Positions 8,387-17,085 of a stretch of 64,000 bases of DNA are shown piece by piece. The notes beneath the pieces were generated by a model. It ran no database searches and was not told the DNA's origin. It saw nothing but the letters and a program-made list of their open reading frames with translations. Position 1 is the stretch's first letter. Every line of letters starts with the position of its first letter. A program made the position numbers and the translations under genes. Source of the stretch: JACMQW01 sp964536965 (GTDB taxonomy: Bacteria; Bdellovibrionota; UBA1018); contig CAZIAL010000013.1 of assembly GCA_964536965.1 (NCBI GenBank), positions 1 to 64,000 of the forward strand. The letters are read 5' to 3'.

Positions 8387-9250
8387 TTAGTTCTTCGCGG
8401 TCTGGAAGCGGAAGGCTTCCAGATAGCTTTCGAGGGAACGTACCGCGCGTTTATCGAGGATGGACTTGAAGGGCGGATTGCCCGGCACCTGCGGATGTCC
8501 GCCTTCGGTCACGGATTTCAGTTTTTCGGCGGAACCGATCACGGAGCGCGCGACTTCGGGCTGCGTATGGCAGGCGACGCAGTTCTGGAGATAGAGTTTC
8601 TCCCCGCGCATCGCCGCGGGGTCGGTTCGACGTTTCAGGATAAAGGTCCCGTAGCGCTTTTCGTAAGACGAAAGCGTGATCGAAGCGAGCTCGGAAAGGA
8701 ACATCGGTTCGAGAAGCACATTCTCTTTCCGGATCTTCGCGTTCGTTTTCGCCGGCAGCACGATCCGGGGACCTTCGGCCCCGAGGGGCTGTCCATTCTT
8801 CTTAAACGAGACCTGGATCTGCGGATACTTCACCAGAAAAGCTTTCGGCATCAGAACTTCGCGGCCGGAACGCGATCGCAGAACGACCAGATCGCTTTCG
8901 GATCGTTCCGCCGCCGTCAGACCTTTCGTCGCTTCGTCGATGAGCGTCGTCAGGGAAAGCCCCGAAAACCGGGCGGGTGCCCCGCTGGCCAGGGGATCGT
9001 TTTCGGAAAGGGTCGCCATTTTACGCCCTTCGAGCTCGGTGTACGCGTAGTCCTTCAGCACCTGGGGGGCGGGCAAATTCGGCCTTTCCCAGGCGATTTG
9101 GAGCGATGCGTAAACGCCCCCCGGCGCCAGCAGCCCCAGAACCCCCACCACGCCCCAGAGGAGGCTTGATGGGCGAATAGGGCGCTGACCGGCTGAATTA
9201 TCGGCAAAACCGCGAATAGGCCGGATGAGAAGACTCGAATGACGCGTCAC
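8387..9250 (-). CDS. Exported c-type cytochrome with an N-terminal molybdopterin-enzyme-like domain
   Basis: The 287-residue protein starts at a GTG. A hydrophobic export segment (SSLLWGVVGVLGLLAPGGVYA) is preceded by basic residues. The C-terminus holds one haem-attachment site Cys224-Val-Ala-Cys227-His228. No methionine follows it, so the usual Met axial ligand is missing; a His in EGGHPQVPG could substitute. The middle part (FSGLSLTTLIDEATKG then a VVLRSRSG strand) resembles the sulfite-oxidase/YedY fold without a visible Mo-binding Cys, which is inference. It is likely a periplasmic electron carrier or redox sensor. It is divergent from the rimP operon. Confidence 0.75.
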   Translation of the reverse strand: MTRHSSLLIRPIRGFADNSAGQRPIRPSSLLWGVVGVLGLLAPGGVYASLQIAWERPNLPAPQVLKDYAYTELEGRKMATLSENDPLASGAPARFSGLSLTTLIDEATKGLTAAERSESDLVVLRSRSGREVLMPKAFLVKYPQIQVSFKKNGQPLGAEGPRIVLPAKTNAKIRKENVLLEPMFLSELASITLSSYEKRYGTFILKRRTDPAAMRGEKLYLQNCVACHTQPEVARSVIGSAEKLKSVTEGGHPQVPGNPPFKSILDKRAVRSLESYLEAFRFQTAKN

Positions 9251-9332
9251 TAGAGATAGTTTTTAGGTCATTCGCTCCGCTGTCAAGTCGGGGCGTAGAG
9301 ACCCCTCTCTAGCCGGTTCCGGAACCTGCCAC

Positions 9333-9363
9333 TTGCTCTTGGATACGCGCGTCTACCTATGGT
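9333..9363 (+). promoter_or_regulatory. Possible promoter for the rimP-nusA-infB operon
   Basis: TTGCTC at 9333-9338 is a fair -35 box. TATGGT at 9358-9363 is a possible -10, with a spacer of 19, which is long. It is the best-looking site in the 184-bp gap between the divergent cytochrome gene and rimP. A transcript starting here would carry the 9397-9425 hairpin in its leader. The support is weak. Confidence 0.3.
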
Positions 9364-9396
9364 AAGCCGTAGTCATTCATTTAGGTGAGCTAGCCC

Positions 9397-9425
9397 GGCG
9401 AACCCCTCGGTTCGCCATTTTTTTT
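9397..9425 (+). terminator. Intrinsic terminator-like hairpin in the rimP leader (candidate attenuator)
   Basis: A perfect 7-bp stem, GGCGAAC (9397-9403) with GTTCGCC (9410-9416), has a 6-base loop and is followed by A and eight T residues (9418-9425). There is no plus-strand gene upstream for it to end, since the nearest gene is on the minus strand. It finishes only about 18 bases before the rimP start. The simplest reading is a conditional terminator in the leader of the rimP-nusA-infB operon. Confidence 0.7.
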
Positions 9426-9443
9426 GTAAATTTTGTGAAAAAC

Positions 9444-10172
9444 ATGAAGTCGAGCTCGGAAACAATTCAGGAAAACCCATCGGGATCGGCCGCGGCCAGT
9501 GCCGCGGGCACCCCTGCAGGCGCGAACGCCAAACTTTCGCCGGCCGAAAAGCTGATCGAGTTCCTGACGCCGTTTCTCGAAAAGCTCGGGTATGAACTCG
9601 TCCACCTCGAGCTCCAGAACCATCGCCCGTTCACGCTTCGCCTCTATATTGATGTGCTCGGCGCGCGCGGTGAGGCGATCGGTGTCGAAGATTGCGCGAT
9701 CGTCTCCCGCGCACTCGACGAGCCGCTCGAAAATCTTCCCGAGCTCGACGTCTACTTCGGCGGGGCTTACGAACTCGAAGTCTCTTCGCCGGGAGTGGAT
9801 CGCCCGCTTCGCAAAGCCCGCGACTTCGAAAAGTTCGCCGGCCGCGACGCGCGTATTCACACGCTTCGCGCGCTGACGGCGGACGAACTCGGAAACGCGG
9901 ACTACCAGCAGCGGAATCCGAAACAAAAAAACTTCCTTGGTGTCCTGAACGGCGTCCTCACCGCCTCCGACGGAGCGCCCCTCGCCGTGAAACTCACGAT
10001 CTCGGCCAGCATGGGCAAACGCTCGGCTGGTGAATCGAAATCGAAGCATACGAAAGCTGCTTCCAAAACCGCTTCCAAAACACCCGAAAAGAAAGACGAC
10101 ATCCTGGTTCCGTTCGCGCTGATTTCCAAAGCGAACATCGAGCCGGATTTCGACTTCAAAACCAACGACTAG
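9444..10172 (+). CDS. rimP: Ribosome maturation factor RimP
   Basis: The 242-residue protein is needed for assembly of the 30S ribosomal subunit. The recognisable core begins near residue 30 (EKLIEFLTPFLEKLGYELVHLEL) and includes the conserved DCA..SRAL and ELEVSSPGVDRPL motifs. The C-terminal region is longer than usual because of a Lys/Ser/Thr-rich insert around GKRSAGESKSKHTKA. The ATG at 9444 is chosen; a GTG at 9435 is also in frame. Neither has a Shine-Dalgarno sequence, because the preceding bases belong to the T-tract of the leader hairpin. It is first in the rimP-nusA-infB operon, 45 bp ahead of nusA. Confidence 0.92.
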   Translation: MKSSSETIQENPSGSAAASAAGTPAGANAKLSPAEKLIEFLTPFLEKLGYELVHLELQNHRPFTLRLYIDVLGARGEAIGVEDCAIVSRALDEPLENLPELDVYFGGAYELEVSSPGVDRPLRKARDFEKFAGRDARIHTLRALTADELGNADYQQRNPKQKNFLGVLNGVLTASDGAPLAVKLTISASMGKRSAGESKSKHTKAASKTASKTPEKKDDILVPFALISKANIEPDFDFKTND

Positions 10173-10217
10173 CCGATAACCGACCCCATCGCAGTAAGCC
10201 TCAAAGGAGCCCCCCAG

Positions 10218-11642
10218 ATGAACGCCACCGAACTTTCCAGAGTGATCGAATCCGTCAGCAAAGACCGCTCGATCAAGCGCGAGATCATCATTTCCGCCCT
10301 CGAGCAGGCGATGCTGATGGCCGCGCAGAAAAAATACGGGCAGCACGCCGTCCTCGAAGCCCACTACAACACGGACAGCGGCGAAATCGACCTCTTCCTC
10401 TTTAAACGCGTCGTCGAATCCGAACCGGAAATGCTCGAAGAAAGCGAAGAAATCGACATCGGCGATGCCCGCAACCTCGACCCTGAGTGCCAGCTCGGCG
10501 ACGAAATCGGCGTGAAGGTCGAAACCCCGGACTTCGGACGCATCGACGCCCAGACGGCGAAACAGGTCATCTTCCAGAAGGTCCGCGACGCCGAACGCGA
10601 GATCATTTTCTCCGAATACATCCACCGCAAAGGCGAAATCATCACCGGAATCGCCCGACGCGTGGAACGCGGCAACCTGATCATCGACCTCGGCCGGACG
10701 GACGCCGTCCTTCCTCGCGGGGACATCATTCCGGGAGAAATTTTCAAGCCGGGCGACCGCGTCCAGGCTTTCCTCGAAGACGTCGTCACCTCGACCAAGG
10801 GGCCCCAGCTTTACCTGACCCGCACCAGCCCTCGTTACCTGATGAAACTTTTCGAAATCGAAGTTCCGGAAATCCGCGACGGCATCGTCGAGATCAAGCA
10901 ATGCGCCCGCGAGCCGGGCGCCCGCTCGAAAATCGCCGTCGTCTCGAAAGACCGTGACGTGGATCCGGTCGGCGCTTGCGTCGGCATGAAGGGCGTTCGC
11001 GTCCAGGCCGTCATCCAGGAACTGAAAGGCGAGAAAATCGACATCATCCCATGGTCCGACAACCCGGTGATGTTCGTTCGTTCGGCGCTCGCTCCGGCCG
11101 AGATTTCCTCCGTCCGCATGGACGAGCGGAATCGCATGATGGAAATCATGGTCGAAGACGACCAGCTTTCGCTCGCGATCGGCAAGCGCGGGCAGAACGT
11201 CCGCCTCGCCGCCCAGCTGACCGGATGGAAGCTCGACATCATCTCGCGCACGAAGCTTTCGAAGCGCACGACCGATGTGATCGCGACCCTCCAGCAGATC
11301 GAAGGCGTATCGGAAACGTACGCCCAGTCGATCTACCAGGCCGGATTCACTTCGATGCGCGCCCTCTCGGACGCCACCATCGAAGCGATCCAGAAGATCC
11401 CGGGTTACGAAGACGCCGATCTCGCCGCGAATCTGAAGCAACGTGCAACGGATGCGCACAAGAAACACGGCGACGTGATCCCGACGATGTCGATCGCGAA
11501 CACCGGCACGCTGACGAGCGGCACTGAAGGTTCATCCGCGGCCAAGGTCGCGGCTGAAGAGCGCCTCCGCGAAATGATGAAACAAGCGGGCGCGGCGAAA
11601 ACCGAAAAAACCGAAACGACTTCCGAAAAGCAGGACGGATAG
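10218..11642 (+). CDS. nusA: Transcription termination/antitermination factor NusA
   Basis: The 474-residue protein binds RNA polymerase and RNA and modulates pausing, termination and antitermination. The N-terminal polymerase-binding domain (ELSRVIESVSKDRSIKREII) is followed by an S1 domain near residues 135-200. Two KH domains come next, with the hallmark VGACVGMKGVRVQAVIQEL and the second KH's AIGKRGQNVRLAAQLTGW, then a helix-hairpin-helix repeat region. A Lys/Glu/Thr-rich tail ends the protein. AAAGGAG is well placed before the ATG. It sits between rimP and infB, the classical order. Confidence 0.97.
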   Translation: MNATELSRVIESVSKDRSIKREIIISALEQAMLMAAQKKYGQHAVLEAHYNTDSGEIDLFLFKRVVESEPEMLEESEEIDIGDARNLDPECQLGDEIGVKVETPDFGRIDAQTAKQVIFQKVRDAEREIIFSEYIHRKGEIITGIARRVERGNLIIDLGRTDAVLPRGDIIPGEIFKPGDRVQAFLEDVVTSTKGPQLYLTRTSPRYLMKLFEIEVPEIRDGIVEIKQCAREPGARSKIAVVSKDRDVDPVGACVGMKGVRVQAVIQELKGEKIDIIPWSDNPVMFVRSALAPAEISSVRMDERNRMMEIMVEDDQLSLAIGKRGQNVRLAAQLTGWKLDIISRTKLSKRTTDVIATLQQIEGVSETYAQSIYQAGFTSMRALSDATIEAIQKIPGYEDADLAANLKQRATDAHKKHGDVIPTMSIANTGTLTSGTEGSSAAKVAAEERLREMMKQAGAAKTEKTETTSEKQDG

Positions 11643-11752
11643 CGCAACAGAACCGAAACGAAGGCCGGAAGGCCGGGACTCGCGGGCCGTCCGGCGCCCC
11701 GATGAATATGGTTTGAAAACGCGTTACCCATCCCTTTAGGAGCTTAGAATCA

Positions 11753-14614
11753 GTGGAACAACAGACCCAAGGCACGACGATGAAAGTGTACGAACTCGCC
11801 AAAGAACTCGGCGTCGACTCGATCTCGCTAGTCGACAAGCTCACCGGAATGAACATCAAGGTGAAGAATCACATGAGCGATCTCGCGGAAGCCGACATCC
11901 AGGCGGCGAAAGCGGCGCTTACCAAGAGCTCTGAGAAGACGGACACGAAGAAGCCCGCGGCGAAAAAGACGGTCACGCGCAAGAAGGCATCCGACACCCC
12001 GGTGTCCGACGATGCCGCTCCGGCGAAGGCCCCGAAATCGGCGAAGTCAGCCACCGGCGCGACCAAGACGACGAAAAAGGCCGCCGCGCCGAAGACCGCC
12101 AAGTCGGCGGAAGCCAAGTCCGCCGAAGCCGCTCCCGCGAAAGAAGGCGGCGGCGCGAGCCCGATTATCCGCCGCCGCGCGAAGTCCGACGACGGCGAGT
12201 CGACCGAACAGACCGTCGTGATGAAACGCACGGGCGCGAGCGACGCCGAAGCCAAAGCGGTCGCCACGCCCGCCGCGAAAGCCGCCGCGCTCGCCCACTC
12301 GGTAGGTGCGGAACCCGATCCGGAACCGGTGGTGGAAGAGCCGGTAATGGAAGTCGAAACGCCCGAACTCGAGACTTCGGAAATGGAGACCGTCGAGTCC
12401 CCGAACGAACCGACTCCACCTGAGTCCGCGCCTCCTGGCCGGATCAGCATCGGCGGAAGACCCGCGGCCCCGGCGCGGAAGAGCTTCCTCACCATGGCGG
12501 ATACCGCCGCTCCGGTGAGCAAACTCCGAATCATCGCCCAGGCCCCCGCCGCTAAACCCGCGACGCCGGGATCGGGCAAGGGCCCAACTCCGGTCGGTGC
12601 CCGCGGCGTCATCGGCGCCACGACCGACAAGGATGGCTTCCGGATCATCCGGATGACGAAGGAAAACCTCGACCAGATGGCCGAGGAAGAGAACGCCAAG
12701 AAAAAGGGCGGAGGAGGTCGCACCGACTCCCCGATCAAACCCGAAGACGTTCGATTCGCCGATTACCGTAAAAAGGAAGTCGTCTTCATGCCGAAACGCA
12801 AACGCGTTCCGGTCGGGCGTGAACTGAAACGCACCGAAAAGACCGTCGCGGCCGCGCATAAACGCGTGGTCGAAATGGGCGACATGATTACCGTCGCCGA
12901 ACTGGCTTCGCAGATGAACGTGAAGGCCACGGACGTGATCCGGAAGCTCATGATGTCGGGCACGATGGCGAAGATGAACCAGGCGATCGATTTCGATACG
13001 GCGACGCTCGTCGCCGCGGAATTCCAGCACGAAGTGAAGAACATCGCCTTCAAAGAAGAACAAGTCATCGAAGGCGGAGATGCCGACACCGAAGAGAACC
13101 TGAAACCGCGGCCACCGGTCGTCACCATCATGGGGCACGTCGACCACGGGAAAACCTCGCTTCTCGACGCCATTCGCGCCGCGAAAGTGGCCGAAGGCGA
13201 AGCCGGCGGGATCACCCAGCACATCGGAGCGTACACGGTGGAGAAGAGCGGCAAGCTCATCTCCTTCATCGACACTCCCGGCCACGAAGCCTTCACGGCG
13301 ATGCGGGCACGGGGCGCGAACGTTACGGATATCGTGATTCTCGTCGTCGCCGCCGACGACGGAGTCATGCCGCAGACCCGCGAAGCGCTCTCGCACGCGA
13401 AAGCGGCCGGCGTCCCGATCGTCGTCGCGATGAACAAGATGGATAAGCCGGGCGCGAACCCGGAGAAAATCAAGCAGCAGCTCGCCGAGCTCGACCTCCT
13501 CGCCGAAGACTGGGGCGGTCAGTCCCAGTTCGTGCCGGTTTCGGCCGCGAAGAAGACGGGTCTGGACGAACTGCTCGAAGCCGTGCTGCTGAACGCCGAA
13601 GTCCTCGATCTGAAGGGCAATCCGGATGCGATGGCGTCGGGAACCGTGCTCGAAGCTAGGCTCGAAAAAGGCCGCGGTCCGGTCGCTTCGGTGCTCGTGA
13701 AACGCGGAACGCTGAAGATCGGCGATATCGTCGTCTCGGGAACCCATACCGGTCGCGTGAAGTCGCTGATGAACGACAAAGGCGGGGTCCAGAAGACCTG
13801 CACGCCGGGAATGCCGGTCGAAATCCTCGGATTCGAAGGTTTGCCGATGGCCGGCGAGAAGTTCTACGTCGTGAAAGACGACGCCGCCGCCCGCGAGCTC
13901 ATCGCCCACCGCCGCGAGATCATCATGGCCGAGAAGGCGATCTCCGGACGCGTCTCGCTCGATGACATCTTCGCGAAGGTGCAGGCCGGCGCGACGAAAG
14001 AACTGAACATCATCCTGAAGGGTGACGTCGCCGGTTCGGTCGAAGCGATCAAGGACAGCCTGCTCAAACTCGAGACGCCGAAAGTGAAAGTGAAAGTGAT
14101 TTTCGCCGCTCCGGGAGGAATCACGGAGTCCGACGTCATGCTCGCCAACGCTTCGAAGGCAATCATCATCGGATTCAACGTCCGTCCGGAAACGACCGCG
14201 CGCCGCGTGGCCGAAGCCGAACACGTCGAAATCAAGACTTACCAGATCATCTACGAACTCATCGACGACGTGAAACAGTCGATGACCGGGATCCTGGACA
14301 AGAAAAAGGTCGAGAAATTCCTCGGCCGCGCCGAAGTCCGCCAGACCTTCACCGTGCCGAAACTCGGAACGGTCGCCGGCTGTGCGGTCATCGACGGCAA
14401 GATCCTCCGGGGAGCGCAAGTTCGCCTCCTTCGGGACTCGCGCGTGATTTTCGACGGAAAACTCGCGACGCTCAAACGCTTCAAGGACGACGCCAAAGAA
14501 GTGGCCGAAGGCTACGAATGCGGTATGGGCATCGAGAAATACAACGACATCAAAATCGGCGACATCATCGAGGCTTACCAGATCGATCTCGTGACGCCGG
14601 AACTGAGCGAATAG
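11753..14614 (+). CDS. infB: Translation initiation factor IF-2
   Basis: The 953-residue GTPase places initiator tRNA on the 30S subunit. The GTG at 11753 has AGGAG ten bases upstream; the internal ATG at 11780 (MKVYELAKELGV) has none, though the family core starts there. After the N-terminal IF2N helix comes a long Ala/Pro/Glu/Lys linker, a second IF2N-like segment near residue 370, then the G domain: GHVDHGKTSLLDAI (G1), DTPGHEAFTAMRARGA (G3), NKMDKPGANP (G4). The C-terminal domains that bind fMet-tRNA follow. The G+C-rich spacer after nusA can fold into an imperfect hairpin. Confidence 0.97.
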   Translation: MEQQTQGTTMKVYELAKELGVDSISLVDKLTGMNIKVKNHMSDLAEADIQAAKAALTKSSEKTDTKKPAAKKTVTRKKASDTPVSDDAAPAKAPKSAKSATGATKTTKKAAAPKTAKSAEAKSAEAAPAKEGGGASPIIRRRAKSDDGESTEQTVVMKRTGASDAEAKAVATPAAKAAALAHSVGAEPDPEPVVEEPVMEVETPELETSEMETVESPNEPTPPESAPPGRISIGGRPAAPARKSFLTMADTAAPVSKLRIIAQAPAAKPATPGSGKGPTPVGARGVIGATTDKDGFRIIRMTKENLDQMAEEENAKKKGGGGRTDSPIKPEDVRFADYRKKEVVFMPKRKRVPVGRELKRTEKTVAAAHKRVVEMGDMITVAELASQMNVKATDVIRKLMMSGTMAKMNQAIDFDTATLVAAEFQHEVKNIAFKEEQVIEGGDADTEENLKPRPPVVTIMGHVDHGKTSLLDAIRAAKVAEGEAGGITQHIGAYTVEKSGKLISFIDTPGHEAFTAMRARGANVTDIVILVVAADDGVMPQTREALSHAKAAGVPIVVAMNKMDKPGANPEKIKQQLAELDLLAEDWGGQSQFVPVSAAKKTGLDELLEAVLLNAEVLDLKGNPDAMASGTVLEARLEKGRGPVASVLVKRGTLKIGDIVVSGTHTGRVKSLMNDKGGVQKTCTPGMPVEILGFEGLPMAGEKFYVVKDDAAARELIAHRREIIMAEKAISGRVSLDDIFAKVQAGATKELNIILKGDVAGSVEAIKDSLLKLETPKVKVKVIFAAPGGITESDVMLANASKAIIIGFNVRPETTARRVAEAEHVEIKTYQIIYELIDDVKQSMTGILDKKKVEKFLGRAEVRQTFTVPKLGTVAGCAVIDGKILRGAQVRLLRDSRVIFDGKLATLKRFKDDAKEVAEGYECGMGIEKYNDIKIGDIIEAYQIDLVTPELSE

Positions 14615-14649
14615 CCCGCGTGCGGGCATCGCCGTTTAGAAATTGCGCC

Positions 14650-14680
14650 GAAGCCCGGGCCCCATCGGGGTCCGGGCTTC
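14650..14680 (+). other. Strong intercistronic hairpin between infB and rbfA
   Basis: Bases 14650-14663 pair with 14667-14680 in a 14-bp stem with one G-T wobble and an ATC triloop. No T-run follows, so it is not a typical intrinsic terminator. It could protect or process the mRNA, or mask part of the rbfA ribosome-binding region 25 bases downstream. Confidence 0.7.
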
Positions 14681-14705
14681 ACCAAAGAAAGTAGTCCCTC
14701 CGTTC

Positions 14706-15116
14706 ATGCAAGAAACTCGCAAAGCCCGGCTCGCCTCGGTGATCCAACAAGAACTCTCGATCGCCGTGCGTTCGATCAAGGATCCTCGCGTTCCGAACGT
14801 CACGTTCACATCGGTGGAAGTCGCCGACGACGGTTCCCAGGCGACGGTTTACGTCATGGTCCTCGGCGGCTCCGGATCGCTCGGCGACCATGACGACCGA
14901 GACGCCATGCGGGACTGCCTCGAAGGGCTGAAAAGCGCCTCGGGTTATCTCCGCCGGCACCTCGCGAAGATCCTCACGATCCGCCACATTCCGACCCTCT
15001 TCTTTAAGGAAGACCGCGGCCTGGCGAATGTCTCGCGCGTGCACGAGCTCCTGAAGCAGGTCGAAGCCAGCGATAAAGCCGCCGCTTCCGGAACCGAAAA
15101 ACCCGAAGAAGAATAA
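14706..15116 (+). CDS. rbfA: Ribosome-binding factor A
   Basis: The 136-residue protein binds the 30S subunit during maturation of 16S rRNA. The start at 14706 gives MQETRKARLASVIQQELS, the normal RbfA N-terminus; the frame is open a little further upstream into the intercistronic hairpin. The KH-like fold contains the expected DPRVPNVTFTSVEVADD and HIPTLFFKED segments. No good Shine-Dalgarno sequence is visible, so translation may depend on infB or on refolding of the upstream hairpin. truB follows 19 bp later. Confidence 0.95.
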   Translation: MQETRKARLASVIQQELSIAVRSIKDPRVPNVTFTSVEVADDGSQATVYVMVLGGSGSLGDHDDRDAMRDCLEGLKSASGYLRRHLAKILTIRHIPTLFFKEDRGLANVSRVHELLKQVEASDKAAASGTEKPEEE

Positions 15117-15135
15117 CGGACGACCCCGGACGCGT

Positions 15136-16137
15136 ATGAACGAAGGACGCGGTTTCGCGGGATTCCATGGTTTTCTCCAGATCGACAAACCGGAAGGCAT
15201 CACCTCCCAGGATGTGATCACCCGGATGCAAGCCGCGCTCGCCTCCGCTTTCGGCGTAAAAAAACGAGACCTTCCGAAAATGGGACATGGCGGGACGCTC
15301 GATCCCTTCGCGACGGGGCTCCTGCTCGTCGCCGTCGGCGACGGCGTGAAACTGACCCGCTATCTCCTGGGATCGGATAAAGCTTACGTCGCCGAGATCG
15401 AATTCGGGGCGCGCACGGCCTCGGGAGATCGGACCAACGAAGTGGTAGAAAGAACCGAACGCCTCCCTCGCGATCGGGAAACTCTCGCAAGGGCCGCGGC
15501 CTCCTTCCTCGAAGAACCGTACCTCCAGACCCCCCCGATGTATTCGGCGAAAAAGGTCGACGGGACCCGGCTCTACGAACTCGCGCGAAAAGGAATCGAA
15601 GTCGAACGGGCGGCGATCGCCTGCCGCGTTTCGGAATTTCAGGTCCTGGATACCAAACCCTCCGCCGCCTGCGACGGAATCGGCACGGCGGTCTTTTCCG
15701 CCCGCGTTTCCTCCGGAACTTTCATCCGAACGCTCGCCGAGGACTGGGCCAAACGCATGGAAAGTCTCGGACACCTGACGGCGCTTCGCCGAACCGCCGC
15801 CGGACGTTTCGCGCTGGCGGGGGCGACTCCGCTCGCGGACCTCGAATCGCGCATGGCCCGCGGCGAAATCAGCGGCGCGCTTCCGGGATTCATCCCGTTC
15901 CACCGCGCGATCCTCGGCACGCTTCCCCGATTCGAAATTCCGACCGAAATCGCACGAAAAGTTTTCGCGGGCGAAACGCGGACGCTCGCGGAGTTACCCA
16001 TTCCGCCGGGGGACGTCCGCTCGTCGGTGGCGCTCTACGCCGACGACCACCTCGTCGCGATTGTCCGCGAGGCGGAAGGCGGGACTCCCCGGACGATCGA
16101 ACGCGCCTTTCCCCTCCGTTTCGGAGATGTCGTATGA
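15136..16137 (+). CDS. truB: tRNA pseudouridine(55) synthase TruB
   Basis: The 333-residue enzyme makes pseudouridine 55 in the T-loop of tRNAs. The N-terminal FLQIDKPEGITSQDV, the catalytic-aspartate motif HGGTLDPFATGLLLVAVG and the KAYVAEIEFGARTASGD block are all typical, as is the SSGTFIRTLAEDWA motif. The C-terminal PUA-like part is divergent. It follows rbfA by 19 bp. Its last 11 bases overlap a possible upstream start of the next gene. Confidence 0.96.
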   Translation: MNEGRGFAGFHGFLQIDKPEGITSQDVITRMQAALASAFGVKKRDLPKMGHGGTLDPFATGLLLVAVGDGVKLTRYLLGSDKAYVAEIEFGARTASGDRTNEVVERTERLPRDRETLARAAASFLEEPYLQTPPMYSAKKVDGTRLYELARKGIEVERAAIACRVSEFQVLDTKPSAACDGIGTAVFSARVSSGTFIRTLAEDWAKRMESLGHLTALRRTAAGRFALAGATPLADLESRMARGEISGALPGFIPFHRAILGTLPRFEIPTEIARKVFAGETRTLAELPIPPGDVRSSVALYADDHLVAIVREAEGGTPRTIERAFPLRFGDVV

Positions 16138-16156
16138 CTCCCGCGCAGGATCGCCC

Positions 16157-16951
16157 ATGATCGAAGCCGTCGCCGAGTTCCCCGAACATTACCGCGAGCT
16201 TTTGTCCGAGCATTTTCGGCCCTATCGTTTCCTGGACGGGGATGAACGCGCGCGGCTTGAAAAATACATCCTCCGCTTCCTCGAGAAAAAGACCTTTCAC
16301 TCGATCCCCAGTCGCGACGAACAGGGGAACTCGGTCCCGTTCGAAGTTACCGAGGAAATGCGGCTGATCATCGCCGCCTGCGCCTGCCTGCTGATCACCA
16401 ATCGCGGGCATCGCGAACCCTACCCGTCCGTCGCCAATCTCTACGTTTGCGAAGACTCGTTCATGCCCAAGGAAAATCCGGTAAACGCGGAGACGGGACT
16501 CCCGATGATGGAAGTCCGGGACGGCGAAGCCTGGCATAACGGACCGATGGCCTTCTCGTGGAACGCCATCGCGGAAGCAATCACCGAACCCGACGACGGG
16601 AGCTGGATTTCGGAAAACGTCGTCATGCACGAGTTCGCGCATATTCTCGACCAGGCGGACGGCGGATTCGACGGAACGCCGGACCTCGGTCCGGACGGCG
16701 ATTACGAGGAATGGAAAGAGATCATGGAGGAGGAATTCCTCGAACTCCGTGAACTCGTCTCCACGGAAGAAGGGAAAGCGGAGAGCGACATCGACCCCTA
16801 CGCCGCCGAAAACGAAGCCGAATTTTTCGCGGTCGTAACCGAGTATTTTTTCACGGATGGCGCCTATCTCGAGGAAAACCATCCGGACCTCTTCGATCTC
16901 ATGCACGAGTTCTACCGCATCGATCCGCGGCGCTGGGCGCCCGAGGGCTGA
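16157..16951 (+). CDS. mtfA: Zinc metallopeptidase of the MtfA (M90) family
   Basis: From the ATG at 16157, with AGGA six bases upstream, the product is 264 residues, almost exactly the size of E. coli MtfA; an ATG at 16127 is also in frame but has no RBS spacing. The metal site is His158-Glu159-xx-His162 in NVVMHEFAHILDQADGG. A downstream glutamate lies in NEAEFFAVVTEYFF. MtfA is a soluble cytoplasmic peptidase that in E. coli binds the repressor Mlc and affects the glucose phosphotransferase system. Here it lies directly after truB, 19 bp away, an unusual place for it. Confidence 0.9.
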   Translation: MIEAVAEFPEHYRELLSEHFRPYRFLDGDERARLEKYILRFLEKKTFHSIPSRDEQGNSVPFEVTEEMRLIIAACACLLITNRGHREPYPSVANLYVCEDSFMPKENPVNAETGLPMMEVRDGEAWHNGPMAFSWNAIAEAITEPDDGSWISENVVMHEFAHILDQADGGFDGTPDLGPDGDYEEWKEIMEEEFLELRELVSTEEGKAESDIDPYAAENEAEFFAVVTEYFFTDGAYLEENHPDLFDLMHEFYRIDPRRWAPEG

Positions 16952-17085
16952 CGCGGGTCGCGCGGGCTTAACAATCCGGTCCTCCCGCGCGGCCCATTTC
17001 GACGGGCTTTGGCGACTTACTTGGCGAGTTCATATTTCTCCGGAAATCGTCCGAATAGAGTTCTAGCGGAGGCGAACGAACTGCG

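Noticed and set aside
9370..9425. tRNA gene upstream of rimP, as in some bacteria
   Set aside because: The GGTTCGCC segment is part of a simple hairpin with a T-tract; no cloverleaf can be drawn.
9390..11468. Minus-strand open frame of 692 codons opposite rimP and nusA
   Set aside because: Antisense shadow of two clearly conserved genes; its Asp/Val/Phe/His-rich composition is typical of reverse-frame reading in G+C-rich DNA.
12047..14629. Minus-strand open frame of 860 codons opposite infB
   Set aside because: Shadow of infB; low-complexity composition and no recognisable domain.
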